A DNA stretch of 64,000 nt from Orientallactaga sibirica (Eukaryota; Chordata; Mammalia; Rodentia; Dipodidae): assembly GCA_036365145.1 (NCBI GenBank), contig JAEOAD010000024.1, forward strand, positions 13,039,501-13,103,500, read 5' to 3'. A program made the translations under genes and the position numbers. A model generated the notes under the pieces. It saw only the letters and a program-made list of their open reading frames with translations. It searched no databases and was not told the origin of the DNA. Shown in pieces: positions 1 to 13,699 of the stretch (position 1 is its first letter; each line of letters starts with the position of its first letter).

Positions 1-66
1 TCTGTTCTCTAAAAGTTACTCAGTCACAGGTATTTTGTTATAGCAGCACAAATGGACTAAGACACC
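1..66 (+). mobile_element. 3' end of a MaLR-type LTR (fragment)
   Basis: The window opens with a stretch reading 'ttgttatagcagcacaaatg' followed by 'gactaagaca', which resembles the 3' terminus of mammalian MaLR LTRs (MST/MLT1 group). Only the last ~65 bases are present, so the rest would lie upstream of the window. Family call is from memory. Confidence 0.5.
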
Positions 67-575
67 CTCATTTTTCTTGTCTAACTTCGTAAAAGATGCA
101 AAAATGGTACTAGAGAGAAGTATGAACACTTACATGGGACTTAACTCCCATGCCCCTGACCAGTTTTTCTCCAGAGTTCTACAGGCAGTATACAGAGCAA
201 CAAGTACACTTCGTATGAAGTCTGTGCATCATGATTAGGAAGACTGAGGAAAGTGGAGAGGGGATATTGATTCGATTTGATGCTCTGACTAGACACAACC
301 TACTCCTTTCTCTAAAGAATAAGACATAAATTCTACCATCAAAGCTACCGACTCCCCTTAGATTTACTGCCTTTGGTTCCATATTTACTTCCCATCTTTT
401 ATCAGCTAGGTTCTATGGTTTATCAAGAGACGCTGGGATGCTCTTCCCACTGCCTGGAGGCTTTAGTTCACCTCGGCCCTCTTCCTTGATTACTGACAAT
501 CCCAGGAACTCTACATCAAGACTCAGATCATTAGTCACTTCCACCATAGTCCCCACCATATATTCTCCTTCAGGC
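67..575. other. Unassigned non-coding DNA
   Basis: Nothing recognisable was seen here. The open frame that runs from 438 to 806 on the plus strand has no family resemblance and its 3' part overlaps an L2 tail, so it is not treated as a gene. Confidence 0.5.
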
Positions 576-579
576 TGTG

Positions 580-755
580 GGGGTACATTATCCTCTCTTC
601 CTGGACTTCCTCCATATCCTTTCTACATCTCTTTGAATTTTGTATTCACTTCCCCAAACAAAGCATATTCTTGCACACAAATGCAAGCTCCTTCTCCTGG
701 ACCCCAGTGCCTAGCATCCTGCTTTAGACATAGGAAGCTCTCAGATTGTGACCAC
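580..755 (+). mobile_element. L2 LINE 3'-end fossil
   Basis: The stretch around 680-730 ('gcaagctccttctcctgg', 'ccccagtgcctagcatcc') matches the typical L2 3' end (…aagctcc…ccccagtgcctagcac…). Degraded, no tail or target-site duplication visible. Confidence 0.55.
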
Positions 756-887
756 TACATGAATGGTGATGGAAAGGACTTCAGAGCCTCCACTAGGAAT
801 CATTAGGACCTCTGCTTCACTATTTTCATGAAATACCAAGAGACAGTGAGGGACAGGGATGCAACTCTCAAAAATTAAGGGGAAAAG

Positions 888-1170
888 CAACTGGAGAGGT
901 AACTCGGTGAGTAAAAAACTTGTGAATTTGGATCCCCAGAGCCAACACAAAGCCAGAACATGTAGCACAAGTGTCTGTAATCCCAGCATGCCTACAATGA
1001 GAAGTGAGGCGGAGACAAGACAAGAGACCCTGCCTCTTGGGTAGAAGATGAACACCAATACTCAAGAAAGTACCCTGGCCTCTACATATGTGTCATGATG
1101 TCCATGAACATGCATTCACACACAAACCAACAAGCATCATGCACATAACATTCAGATGCACATAACAAAC
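888..1170 (+). mobile_element. Composite tRNA-head/B1-like SINE (B4/RSINE-like), degraded
   Basis: A degraded tRNA-derived head (actggagaggtaactcgg) is followed by a B1-like middle (gtctgtaatcccagcatgcc) and a terminal part rich in 'cctctacatatgtg…cacacac'. This head + B1 + CA-rich end order recurs at 22463, 59752 and 61513 and on the minus strand elsewhere. Divergent, so old. Confidence 0.6.
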
Positions 1171-1221
1171 AGGAGCAAGAAACAAAAAAGGATGTACTAG
1201 GGTTTTTCTTTTAATTTTTTA

Positions 1222-1490
1222 AAATTATTTTTATTTATTTATTTTTTATTTTTGGAGACAGACACAGAGAAAAACAGACAGAGAGAGAGGGAGAGGGAGA
1301 CAGAGATGGGAGCAAGAGCAGTCTCTCAGCTGCTGTGAACGAAATCTAGATGTGTGCGCCCCCTTGTGGTCAAGTGCCTCATTGCGCCCTTGTGTCACTT
1401 TGCATCTGGCTAAATGTGGGACCTGGAGATTGGAACTGATTCTTAGGCTTAGCAGGCAGGCGCCTTAACTGCTAAGCCATCTCTCCAGCC
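1222..1490 (-). mobile_element. B2-like tRNA SINE, long variant (type B)
   Basis: Read on the minus strand, the element starts at 1490 with ggctggagagatggcttagc and ends in an A/T-rich tail near 1222. It carries the extra 'gacacaagggcgcaatgagg…ccacaaggggg' segment that defines the long variant also seen at 32631, 52141 and 63437. The internal promoter boxes of the tRNA head are recognisable but this is a retroposon, not a tRNA gene. Confidence 0.85.
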
Positions 1491-1493
1491 TTT

Positions 1494-1543
<50 letters not shown>
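1491..1543. repeat. Poly(T) followed by (GT)n
   Basis: A 25-base T run (1491-1515) abuts the head of the neighbouring SINE and passes into about 14 GT units (1516-1543). The T run sits at the 5' end of the SINE on its own strand, so it is not that SINE's tail. Confidence 0.9.
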
Positions 1544-1544
<1 letters not shown>

Positions 1545-1549
<5 letters not shown>

Positions 1550-3224
1550 CTGAGTGTGCCCCTGATATTGAATAAAGATAGAACAAAGGGGACATTTTAT
1601 TAAATTTTGTCATACCAATTAAGAATTAATTTATCTCTTAACCCACCAGAAGGATTTTGTTTTGATTTTAATTTTTATAATGTTATTACTTTGAAATAAT
1701 TTTATTTATACAATGGTCTCAAAAACAGGTTAGAGTATTTTCATAAACTCCTCACCCAGTTCTCCTAACACTAACTTTAATCAGAGACATGATGCATTTT
1801 CCAAACTTAAGAAACCAATGTTGATATTATTTACTTGCATTTCAGTAGGGATACCCTAGCCTCCCTTTCTCTGGCCTGGGTCCAAGATACAACCTTACAT
1901 TTAATTTTCATACCTCCTTAGGTTTCTATTAACTCTGACAAGTTCTGAAATTTTTCACTTTTGATAACTTTGAAGTAGTGTAACCCTCTAGTTTGACTCA
2001 AAATTTGACAATATTAGAGCAAAAGAGAAATATTAGATTATAATCTTTATTATACTTTCCTAAAATATCATGAATTCTGACAGATTCAGTCCTTGGCCTA
2101 TTCCCGGACTCTCTAAACCAATCAACTCTTTGTCTCACTGTGAATGACATCCAACTATAAATCTACAGAAATAGTAATGGCCTGTGCTGACTGAATTCCC
2201 ATCCACCTGTACAGGAAAGGACATAGCTTTAGTTAACGCAGAATTTCTGAAGATAGTGATGGGTATAAGCTAGATATTTTAAAGATTATTTAAACTTGCA
2301 TGAGTTAAGATTTAAAAGATTAACCTACCATGGTGAGTAGTGAAGTGGAAAGCACTGGCTATGGAATTGAGACATCCTCGGTACATTTTCAAATTCTGCT
2401 ATAAAAAAGTATGGCTTTAATCCCAACCCTTGACCCCAGTAATCCCATGTGGATCCATCTGTCATTGCAGTTCTATAATGTGATGATATGGGGGGAAGAA
2501 TGGTTGAGACATCTATAGCTGGAAACATGAACATGTTTCTGTTACCCACCATCATCTATAAATCTAAGAAAGGTTTCCTGAGTATTGTAATTTTCTTTTC
2601 AAATTTCTTTTGTTGGGTAGCTGGGAGGACTATTTTGAATTCCATGATGAACAATGAAGTGATTGCTGTTGCTGCTGAGCACTTACCCTTCTTCAAATGC
2701 TCATTTCTTCTTCACTGAGCCCGGCCAGACTTGGAGGGTTGTGTTTTGAAGACAGAGAAATTAAAGCCCAGGGAGGACAGTAAAACTTATGCACATGTCT
2801 ATAACAAGTAAGTCTAAGCAAGTTGTGAATTGGGCATGCTTGGCTCAAGCAAAGCTGCTCTTAAATGCCTTACACTGGCATTTAAGGAACTGCTTTGAAA
2901 TTTTCACCAAACAGAGAGAAGATGGTCTTAATTTATCTATGTGGGAAAAGCACAGTTGGAATTGCTATCAACTGGGTTTCACATCTTTATGATGCAAGCC
3001 AAGGACCCTGGTTCCGCCTCCTTAGTTCTGTCTCCCACTCAATATAAAAGTGTCAGTATCCACTCTTCTGGCCCCACCATGTCAAACACATTCCCCACAT
3101 GGCTTTTCAGATCTTGATATATCTGTAATCTGGAGGACCCCCTAACTAAAATAAATTAAACATTAGACACAAGTAACTATTTGACAATGTGGGAAAATAT
3201 ACAGTATTCTATTTTTTATATAAT
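1545..3224. other. Unassigned non-coding DNA
   Basis: AT-rich DNA with no recognised repeat, RNA gene or credible coding frame. Short open frames of 60-76 codons occur on both strands with no family resemblance. Confidence 0.5.
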
Positions 3225-3447
3225 TTTATTTATCTACTTACTTACTTATTTATTAATTTGACAGAGAAAGAGAGAGAAAGAGGCAGATAGAGAGAATGGG
3301 TGTGCCAGGGCCTCCAGCCACTGTAAATGGACTCGAGACACACGTACCACCTTGTGCATGTGCCTAACATGGGTACTGGGGAATCAAATCTGGGTCCTTA
3401 GTCTTTGTGGGCAAGCACCTTAACAGCTAAGCCATCTGTCCAGTGCC
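3225..3447 (-). mobile_element. B2-like tRNA SINE, short variant (type A)
   Basis: Minus-strand copy: head near 3447 (reverse of 'taagccatctgtccag'), GA-rich block at about 3265-3295, tail of ttta/ctta units at 3225-3255. Adjacent to a C9 run at 3446-3456. Confidence 0.85.
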
Positions 3448-5689
3448 CCCCCCCCCGCCAGTATTCTATTTCTTTCAATATGGCCCATGAAGCCGACTCA
3501 GAAAAAAATCCATCCTCTCTGAGATCCTGCGTGGCTAGTGCTCAGATTCTCCATCAGGCTGGCTGCATTCTGAAGAATTCCCCAACAAGAAGCCGGCTGC
3601 AGGCGTGGTGTGAGTGGCATCATCCAAAATCATAGCTCCTGCTGTCAGATCCTCCTGAATGGCAGAACAAACCTTGTTGAAAGGGGCAGTGGTTACCAGT
3701 TGATGCAGGCTTTCAAGTAATAAGCTTTTTGTACTCGATCAGCAATTGAAATAATAGTGCTATGCATGCTCTTACTTTGTTTCCACCTTTTATTCCTCAA
3801 GGTGCTTTCTCAGTGTTGCCCTTCAATACTAATTCAAAGTGATGGTGCAGTAAACTACAAATGTGCTGGGTCATATAGTGTACCTATTAAAAGAACAGGC
3901 ACAATGAGAGTTTGCCTTGTATAGAAGGATTTATTAGCTCACATATGTATGAAAAATTCAATATATAACTTAAGACATATTGGGCAAACTAGAGTCCTCC
4001 TGATTTTCTTTTTTCATCACACTAGTTCTTTAGGAAAATTGACCTTGTTCAAAGAAAAAAAATGGAGGTTAGTTCTGTATAGCAGAATGTAATATCTAAA
4101 GATTCTAGAACTAGGTGGCATTCCACACTAAAGCTGGCTCAGTGTTTCCACAGTATTAAATGTATGGGTGATATTTACAGACAGAGTAAAGGAAGTGACA
4201 GTGGCCCACAGCAATTACACAATAGACTGTAGAAGAGAATTTACTTATAGACACTTAGGCTGATCAGTGGGCCTCCTGTGATTGGCTGAAGCTCAACTCC
4301 TATGATTGGCTTGGTTGCTTAGTGATAAGGATGGACTCTTTGGTTCACGCACTAAACTGGGAGTAGTTCACTGTGTTCAAACATTTCTCTGAGCCAAAAT
4401 GTCACCCATGTACAGCAGATGGATTAGGCCAAATTTATTTTGCTCCAGAAACCTTAAATTCTTCAAAGATATTTCAGACTTCCTCAGGAAGGCAGAGTCA
4501 TGTGATTCCCCTCTTCAAAGTCTTTTGGTTTACCTAATACCAGCAGTGGTACCCGTTTTCCTCTTCCACTATTTCTAATGGGTGCCATCTTCTCTCTCCA
4601 TGGATGCTCCTTTAAAGCATGCCTACTGTGCAGATGTATGCTGTGAAGCTGTCAGTCAGGGTAAAGATGGTTTAGCTCTCTTCTGCCAGAACCACTGTTT
4701 TCAATGCTATGGGGTTCTTTCACATAGGTACTCACTGAAGCTCTTTATCATACACTGACTTGCTCTTAAATGAGAGAAATGCCTTTACAGGATTTTAAAA
4801 TCAGATGCACAGTGCTATAAAAAGACTCCCAACACCCAAATCCACTGCCCCATTCTTGTCCTCATCTAAGTTCTTTCCCTGTGAGCCTGTCATGGACACA
4901 ACCCTAGCCAGTTTGACACATGTGCCACATTAGCTGGAATCTTAAAGTGAACACCATCTCAAATCCAGATTTCTGCATCACTGTCTAAAGAGGCCAACTT
5001 TCCATAAGATTGCTAATCAAACAGTCATAATGAAAATGCATTTCCTTATTATATAAGAGCTGCTTGTGAAATCCCAGTACATTTCTCACAGCCAGATTAA
5101 ACATTTTATTGCCTTTATTTTTCATCAAGTATGCAAATTCTTTTTAGCAGGTTTCATTCTTGATTTAAAATCATTTTTCATGGGAAACTAAATCATTTAG
5201 GGCCATATGGTCTCATGACAATGCATGCTTAAGGAAAAAAAAAAAAACAGTGAATTTTACAAAGCAATGCTTCTTTGATGTTCTTTCAAGTGAAAGAAAC
5301 ATACTTTCTAGCCATCAAGAGAGGTGCTTTGAGAAAGAACTCTTAAATGTCGATAAACATGTAATGTGAGTACTTGCCAAAGATAAAAGATATAGGTCAA
5401 TACCATCTCCTTCCCTTTGCAGAAAAAGATGTGGTTTGATTCTCAGCAAAAGGAGTCAGAGGAAGGTGCTCACACATTGTCTTCTATACAGAAGAAAAAC
5501 AATGACTTATTATGGAAGACACGAGATAAATTGAGGTATGTGAGCACTAACGTGTGGCCTGTTGGTATTCCACACTCCCTTATTAGCCAGGGTTACTCTC
5601 ATCATTCAAGGCATTTGGGCATAGCTGTAGAAGTGACAAAGGTACAAAATAGTCATCATTCCACAATAGCTTAATTAGTACTAAGCACT
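3448..5689. other. Unassigned non-coding DNA
   Basis: No recognised element. The part at 3460-3670 is somewhat richer in G+C than its surroundings and carries a 76-codon frame, but I recognise no protein in it. Poly(A) at 5235-5246 is too short and isolated to mark a retrocopy. Confidence 0.5.
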
Positions 5690-5885
5690 CCAATATAAGT
5701 GATGTGTTCTGAACTCACTCACTCCTCACAACAGTGCAAAAAGAGCATGTTAATATCTGTATTACAGACGAGAAAACCAAGGGCCAGGAAGGAAAGGACC
5801 AGAAACTTCCTAAAGCTTTTAGCTAATAATGGCTGTGCTGAGGTCTGAGCCAGGGAGGCCTCACTGCCAAGCTCATACTCTTCAT
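5690..5885 (+). mobile_element. MIR SINE fossil
   Basis: Contains the MIR signature order: 'actcactcctcacaacagtg', 'attacagacgagaaaacc', 'ggccaggaagg', 'gaggtctgagccaggg' and a terminal 'ctcatactctt'. Matches the MIR core and 3' part on the plus strand, with the divergence expected for an ancient mammal-wide element. Confidence 0.85.
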
Positions 5886-6029
5886 GAAATTATGTAATAC
5901 CTCCTGGTAAATAAATAAATGAATAATCAGAACTATTTGGTTTCCTTTATCTCATTCTGGCCAACTTCCACCTGGGCTATACAAACAACTATAACGCAAG
6001 CACCAAGAATTAAGAAGTGAAGTGGTGTG

Positions 6030-6200
6030 GGCATAAGGAATAGCTCTATGAGGAGGCTTCAATGCCTGATTTTAATCCCAGGACCACCATTAGTTAGCTA
6101 ATTCTGTGTCCTTGGTAAGATATTTGACCTGCCTAAGCATGTACTCATCTGAAAATGAGCAGGTATCCTGTTATGAGAAAGACTTCTTTGATAATTAAAT
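6030..6200 (+). mobile_element. MIR SINE fossil
   Basis: The phrase 'tagctaattctgtgtccttg' followed by 'gacctgcctaagcatgtactc' and 'atctgaaaatgagcagg' follows the MIR core ('…tgtgtgaccttgggcaagtt…ctcatctgtaaaatg…'). Plus strand, degraded. Confidence 0.65.
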
Positions 6201-6204
6201 GTGG

Positions 6205-8510
6205 AATGCTGCATGACTTTATTCTTTATTGGGCATGTAATATAATACAAATATTCGGCCACTAGAATCCACTTTGAGGACCATGATCTTTCTTGAAAAT
6301 TCTTCAAGGTATTTCTGAGAGCCCACCTCAGTTCCATATCATGATCTTGTCATGGTAACTTTTCATCACATTTTTTTGTTTCTTTTTTTTTTTTTTTTTT
6401 TTTTTCTCTTTACGAGAGCATTCCTCTCCTCCTAACCTCAGCCCATTGCTTCCCTGATCACTCAGGCTGCTTTGTGGTGAGACCAAGAAAGAATTTGTTT
6501 TCTTCCTAGCTTGGGGTCAGACTTTATCATGACAGTTTCTAAACAGCTTTTTGTTTCATGTTACAGCAAAACTTCTGTTGTAAACATGATCTCTTTTGTT
6601 TGTCCTTAACCTTCTCTTCTTTAGCTCACAAAACCAGTTTTTCTAATTAACAGAAAACAGATACCACAAATTCCCCATATATTGTTTATATGATCCATTT
6701 ATCTTCTCATCTTCATTTTTCTCACCTCTAGTCTTCTGTCTTCAAACAAAATAATTTTTTTTTTCCATGAAAAGACATCTAGAAGGGTCACCAAGTTTGA
6801 CATTTTTCCAGCCTAGAGTCTGAATCCCTCTTTACTCAGCTCAGTCTGATGAGAAAGTCATATAGCACCATGACCTCTATATGGGAATTATTCACTAAGT
6901 GCTAAGCACTTTCTCTCACTCTGGTATTTTGTGGCAACTTTACAGATTTAAGGAAGTAGAATATAAAACATCTAGTGTAAGGCAACTGAAGACAATGGCA
7001 GGAACATAGTTCAAAGCAAGAAAATAATTACTTTAAGTCCTTCTGTTAAACTTAAATATTTCAAGGCCTGGCAATAGGAAAATGCCTACCAAATTGCTAA
7101 GTAAAAGTCAGAGATTAAAATTTCCCATAATTAGACAAGGATGGTTTTCCTATATCCTTTTTATGTTGGAAAAGATATTCATGGGAAGTTTGAATTTCAG
7201 AGTCAGATTTAATGTAAGTTGATGAAGGGTCTAAGGACTAGGTAAAATTGATCAAATATTCTGAATTATTGTCAACCAAGAAATGGGAACAGATAGAAGA
7301 GCCTGCAGCTGAAAAATAAAGTGTGCCTGTGGTTTAAACTTATGGTGAAGATGTCTTAGAAGCAGCTTGGTACCCCTGACGGATGAATAGAACTAATGAA
7401 ACCAGTAGAAGAGAATTGTCCTCAGGACATACGTAGAAAGCATGTTGAGTGTAGAGAGCAGCACTCTATCCTGCGTGAGAGGGGGGTTATGAGAATTACC
7501 CAATCTCATTACTCAACTAGAAGCAGGAACAAAATGTACCTTTTTCAAAGTGCCAACAGGATACCAGCGTTCACTACACATGTCATGTCTCACATGACTC
7601 TTTTGGTTCCTAGCTTGGTATTTCATTTCTTTCACGCTCCAGCAGGGAAACAGGTTTTATGCCCTAGACTGTTTCTTGTCTTTAAAGGAATCCTATGTTT
7701 CTGCTGCTCCCTTCTACCAGCACTTGGCTCCTGGTCTTTAGTGGTAACTGTTGGAAACGCTCCAGCAAGCTACTTCCATTCTCTGAGCCACCATGACTTA
7801 ATCTTTATCACAGGGAACTGGGTGAAAGCATCTTTAACTTCTTCTTATGATCAAACATTCTATATGAGTCCATGAATATTCAAGAGAATGTTATTAGCAT
7901 AATACCAGGCTCAGGGAAAAGGGAAAGTAATTGACATTTATTAAGAGGCTACAGTAATGCTTTGTTTTGACCTAGCAAAGGGAAAAAAAAAGCATGTTTC
8001 ATTTACAATGTTTCCCCAGTTTCAGGCTTGGCAAAGAAGGAGTGTTATCCAAGGAACCAAAAATCTATCATAAAATGTTACTTTAAAGTATTGTTTACTA
8101 AATATATATATGTCAATAAGGACATCATTTCAATTATAACTGCTAATCTCACTGTCATTTTCCTTGCCTATATTATGATGATGTGACTCACCTTTCTTAA
8201 ATATTTCTATAACCCTATATATTAAATCTGCATGCCTCTGAAAATCATGGTGAGCTTCCCAAGGTCCTGGCTCTACCTCTTCCATGAGAAGATCCCAATT
8301 ATGTACACCTGATTTTAGCATATATATCTCACATCTGTACTTGATTAATATTGATTCTCAGGAATGTAATTGTGGCATGAGAAACAATGGGATCTGGGAA
8401 TGGAAGAGAAAATGGAGTTAGCCCTAGGACCAGCCTTTTCTAGACTGGTTCTAGACGTCACTACCTTAAGCTCATAAAGTTCATGGAGAGATAATAAAAA
8501 TCCAGGTTGT
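6205..8510. other. Unassigned non-coding DNA
   Basis: No recognised repeat apart from a T run at 6385-6404. Includes the longest open frame of the window (plus strand 7396-7875, 159 codons), which has no recognisable domain, no upstream features and no sign of selection that I can see; it is treated as chance. Confidence 0.5.
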
Positions 8511-8733
8511 GGTCTGGAGAGATGGCTTAGCAGTTAAGGTACTTGTCTACAACACCAAAGGACCCAGGTTCAATTCCCCAGGACCCACGTAAGACAGATG
8601 CACAAGGTGACACATGTATCCGGAGTTTGTTTGCTGCTATTGGAGGACCTGGCACACCCATTCTCCCCTTCCCCTCCCTCTCCGTCTCTCTCTCTCTCTT
8701 TCCATCTCTCAAATAAATAAATAAAAACAAATT
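8511..8733 (+). mobile_element. B2-like tRNA SINE, short variant (type A)
   Basis: Head 'tctggagagatggcttagc', B-box-like 'ggttcaattcc', CT-rich block, then tail 'aaataaataaataaaa'. A short direct repeat 'aggttgt' flanks it (8504-8510 and about 8742-8748), consistent with a target-site duplication. It is the last SINE before a ~12.8 kb SINE-free block. Confidence 0.88.
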
Positions 8734-11700
8734 ATAAAACAAGGTTGTTGCGTTAGCTGATCCTGAGAGGACTGGATGCAAGTATAATACAGAAGTGTAA
8801 GTAGATGCCCAATGTCAGTGCAGGATGCAAGATGGAAAACAGGAGTCAGAGAGGCAGCAGAAACAGAATGCAGAAGATACAGGGTCATGGCCAAATAGGC
8901 CAAAACAGGGCCTGATATTGAAATAGAAGATATAAACCCCATCTTACAATGCAGTCACAAACTCTCCTTCAATATTGTTTTTGTGTCCATGAGATTTGTC
9001 TCTCTACTTTCCCATTCCAACTCTTACACACATGAAAATATCCATGTTGTACCACATGTAAAGATATAAACTATGAATTTCAGCAATAATTTAATTCCCT
9101 TATTTTTCCAGACAAATATTTTCTCTAGAACTATGTATCACTTTAACTTAAACAAGGTTATTTAATTTTGCTGTATTGTGGAAATGAAAATAGTTCTATT
9201 AATAATGTTCATTTCTAACTCAGCATTGACTTTGGCTTTTGGAGTATTCTGTATAAAATGAGATATCTCAATAGTAATGTTATTAGGAGATTCAATTCAG
9301 AAAGCATGCAAACACGAATTGATTTGCAAGAGATCTGTGGAAGTAAGACTTTTACCAGGGTGGCAAGAACCATAAAACCTGTCCTTCTTCTTGCAATATT
9401 TACTCTAGGACATATTTTCCATGATTTAGTATTCCTGATTTTCTCTAACAAATAGAACTACATCATATTCTTATCTCAATACATTTTATCTAGGTTTGTC
9501 AAATTTTAAGCTATTATGCTTGGAGCTTGTAGTAAGATGCCACTTCCCCATGTAAGAGTCCCCATATGGGTAAATCTGGCAACTCATTCACACTGTAAAA
9601 TCAATGGGAATTAAGTCTTACTCAAAATCACTTCTTCTGCCTTTTTTCATTTTATAATTAGATTTTTAAACTTTATTTTGCTTATGGCATAGAATCTGAG
9701 GGTATTCATTCATTGAGCATACACAATTCCAGAAGTGTTGAAAGTGTTCTTTGAAAAAAAAAAAAAAAAAGAAAAACTATGGCTTGTCCAGGCATATACC
9801 TCTACAGAGAGGTTCCCATTAGTTAAACCAGAATAACTGGTGAACATCCAAATTGTCAAAATACCATCCAATATGCTACTGGAACAGTTGGTAAGAGTTG
9901 TGGAACATTGTTTGTTCATTAGCTCAGAACACAAGCACTTCAGGCTCTGACAAGCAAACTCAACTTTGAGTCTGAGAGATCATTTGCCAGAAGCTCAATG
10001 GACATATTTATTTCTATAGAGGATTGGAGGTTTTTATGAAGTGGGTGAAGAAATTGGAAAGCAAGGAAAGAATCTGAGAATGACCCTCAGTCTCTGCAAA
10101 TCCCACGTAGATTGCTAACTATCAGATACTCATGACAACTTTGTCCTTCCCAAAGTTTTCTCTTTCTCCTTCTCTCACATGCAGCAAACTAAAACAACCC
10201 TAACTCTCAGGTTGAGAATTAAATTGTCACTATTATTGTTTCTGGCAGAAAGAAATCTTCTTTCTCTGGTTTGTAGTGGCTATTAGACGACCAAAACATT
10301 GAGCATATTGTAATCTCAGTTAAACTTCAAATAATTGTAAAGGTCACAATAAAAAAGAAACTACAGATTGGAAAAAATCACATATGCAAAAGTTAATATA
10401 TTTCCAGATTTTCCTGTTTTATTATCTTTCTCTTTGTCTTATATTTGCCTGTTGAGTTATTTAGCCCTCGCTGGGACAGGAAGTCTTTTAAGAGTCATTG
10501 ATCTAAGGGATGTTAACTTCCTATTTCTTCAAAAGTTCTCAAAATGCTCTTACTGACCTAGGTGAGGACATACGAAAGTAATATACCTGGACTATATTAT
10601 CTTATTTTCTAGAAAAATGCCTTCACTGAATTATGATTTAATTTTATGCCCTTAGCTTTTATAAAAGGTCATTTTTGAAGAATAGTCATTCATCCATTTG
10701 GAGAGCCATTCTGTATCTTTTGCAAAAGCGAGTGCAAGACTGAACATCATATAACCTCAAGTCTCTTAAATGACCATTCATGTGACAAATTTTTCCTATA
10801 ATTTAGTGACAGGGAAACATTTTCTGCTCTCCAGCAAAGTTTGTATTCTACTTTTCGGAGTGGAAAGGAGGGATTTGAATTAAAGTGTTTTCATTTTTAT
10901 TTGGCTATTAAAAGTGCAAAATCTGCGAAATCAGTTTTGTTTTTTATTGTTATAGCTGGTTCACATTTCCAAAGGGGGGGGAATGGTTCTCTGATGTGAG
11001 GTTGAAATATTATTCTTCCTTTCCTACACTACAGCCTGTTTCTCATTTAAAGGCTGCTGAATCTTCCCCATGATGACTCCCTTTTCAACTTATGTGCAAA
11101 AAAGATAGGAGTATATTTTTGTGTTCCTCCTCTAGTAAGTATATAAAAATTATAAGAATACATTTTGTTTATTAATCTGCTAGATCTACCTTGCTATTTC
11201 CCTTAGTTACTTTTTCTTTTCCTTATTTAAGTTCAGTGCTATATATTTGACCATATTGTTAATGTCTGTACATACCATGTTAACTTTTTAAAATTTTTTT
11301 GCTGAAGGAAAAAAATGAATAAATGAAATAAATGAATATATAATTTGAATGACTACTCAAGGTTTTAATACATTTACCCTTGGGAAAATTTTGCTGAAAT
11401 GACCACTCATTTATTTATTCATCCAGTTAGGACTCACATGATATCTTCCTGTGATTGGGCATGGCACAATAGTTTGCTAAAACACATGATAAGTTAATAC
11501 CACAAGTGAATTTATTAAAAGGACCAAGGAGGAAAAACACGAAAAGAGTTTGGCCTGGTGAGGAAGCTGAGAGAATGATAAAAGCACCTGGCTCCAGCTA
11601 GAGAGGAGTTGTGAAAAAAAGATGGAAGACACACAAAGCATGACTAATTTTTATTGATGAGAGAACCTCTAGTTCTCCCTTCCTCCTGCTTTTTCTTTGT

Positions 11701-13699
11701 CTTCCTTTTCTCTTCCCCCATCTGCAATTCCTTTGTTGAAATATCCAAATTTACAACTCCATTCTTTCTTTCTTTGACAGTTTGCTGAGGATTAAAAATA
11801 CTTTCAAATGTGGACACACTCCAATCTAAATCAAGAATACATAGATAATTCAAATAAAAATCCATGGGAGTTATATAGCTAAACTCTGGCTCTTCTTGGA
11901 AGTATTTATCTTGGAACAGCACTAAATATAGAACACTTAATGAAGCCCAACTCTTCTTAATGTTAAGACATTATTTTCAAAATTACATGTGGGGAAGTGA
12001 ATGTGGGTCTAAAGTCCATAATGCCTAAATGCAATGAGAACATATTTGAGCATGAACCTCATATGAAGAGATAAGCAGAAGAGAAAGATATAGCCACTCT
12101 GAATTTCATGGCAAACAATATATACACACTAACATTAATCATTGGAGCAAGCTATGGATGTTTTTTCTTCCCAGAGGCTAAGTAGCAATGCCTGGAGACT
12201 CTTTTGGCTGTGCTAAATTGGTTTGGGTCCTTCTGATGAGCATTCATTCCTCTCTGCTTTCTCACGGTGGGCTGAATGTGACAAGCTCCCTCAAACTTCT
12301 GCAGCCATGCCTTCCCTTCATTATGAGCTCTAACCTGATACTTTAAGCTTAGATGAACCCATCTTCCCTTAAAAAATGAACAGGAGTCCTCCTGGCACCT
12401 AATAAGTAGAAACCACGGATGCCACTAGAAACCTAGAATGCACAGGACAGCCCCACAACAAAGCATCGTGTGGCTCCAAATGCCCCCAGCACCGAGGAGG
12501 AGAAGCCTATGCGTCAGGTGTTCATTGCCACCTGATTCTGCACTCAGCCAGTTAGTGCTTTTTTGTGCCACACAGTAAAGTTCCAGTGCAAAGGAGGTAG
12601 GTGTACAAAAGTTACTGTAACTCCTCAAAGGGCACCAGTGGGACCTTGCATGACCACAAACAGGAACCATTTGAAGTTAAAAAGTGATGTCCCATTAAGT
12701 TGTTTTTCTAAAATGTGCTATAAAAACACAGAAAAAAAGAGAGATTATTTATTCCTCACTTTTAGAAATAAGTGTAATCTTCAGTTATGAAGTGGCACTT
12801 GAATAAGATTTTAATGTCTATATAAATATAGTTTTCTATAGAAATATAGTACTATACAAAGTATTCACTTCCAAACACACAAACATGCTTAACATATCCA
12901 GAGTTCCTTTCCATCATAATGGGAAGATAAAGCATTTGCACAGAGTTCCCTTCCCTGGTACTTATTTTCAATAGCTAAGGGGACACATGTGTGGAAATGC
13001 CCTTACTGTGCCCCGGAATTCACCACCACTCTGGCACAGGGCACTTTTACCAAGGATCTTGAACTATATGTCAGACACATCTGAACCTCACTGAACTGTG
13101 ATTTTCTTTAACTCTCGGTTAAACCAGATAAACCAAGAAATGCATCCCCACTTTTTAATCCACTGCAGAAGTTCAATTGAAAAAAAAAAAAAAAAAAAAA
13201 AACTTTACATACATATAGGGGTAATGGTTTATCCACATATTTCCTGCATATTTGGTCTTCATAAAAATAACAAGTATATGTTTTAATTTTTATTTGAGGT
13301 AAACTGTTAGGCCTAAATGCTTTTTTGTGGTGGTATAGTGTTTAAAGAAGCATAATAAAAATGAACATTTTTGTGTTTAGAACCAGTAAAGTCCACATAT
13401 AATGACCTGTAGGTCATTCCCTTTGAGATGTACCCAAGAGAGTGCAATAAATTAAAATTTTGTGGGAAGTGAATTAAGGAATCCTTATTTGTTAGAGATC
13501 TTTAAATCATTGGAGAACACAAGACATCGTTCTAAAAGCATATATTGGAATAATCTCTATGGAAAGTAGAATAAAGCACACTTTTTACATGGAAGCTAGA
13601 ATGCCAAAGATCCCCACCTCTTATCATACCATTTATGTATTTTATAAATATGGACAGACATTATGAGTCATAACTCAAGTATACATTTGTAAAAAAGAA
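8734..13699. other. SINE-free non-coding DNA, first part
   Basis: No retroposon that I can recognise and no credible gene. The stretch 12420-12670 is GC-richer with frames on both strands (81 and 75 codons), but the translations match nothing I know. An A21 run at about 13181-13202 stands alone. Confidence 0.45.

Noticed and set aside
438..806. 122-codon plus-strand frame
   Set aside because: Its 3' half lies in an L2 tail and the protein resembles nothing known to me.
7396..7875. 159-codon plus-strand open frame, the longest in the window
   Set aside because: No recognisable domain, motif or retrocopy hallmark; a length like this is expected by chance in six frames over 64 kb.
12420..12670. 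GC-richer stretch with open frames on both strands, considered as a retrocopy
   Set aside because: Neither translation matches a protein I know, and there is no poly(A) tail or flanking duplication.
13181..13202. A21 run as a possible processed-pseudogene tail (similarly 53016-53037 and 62854-62876)
   Set aside because: No recognisable gene-like sequence upstream and no flanking direct repeat found.
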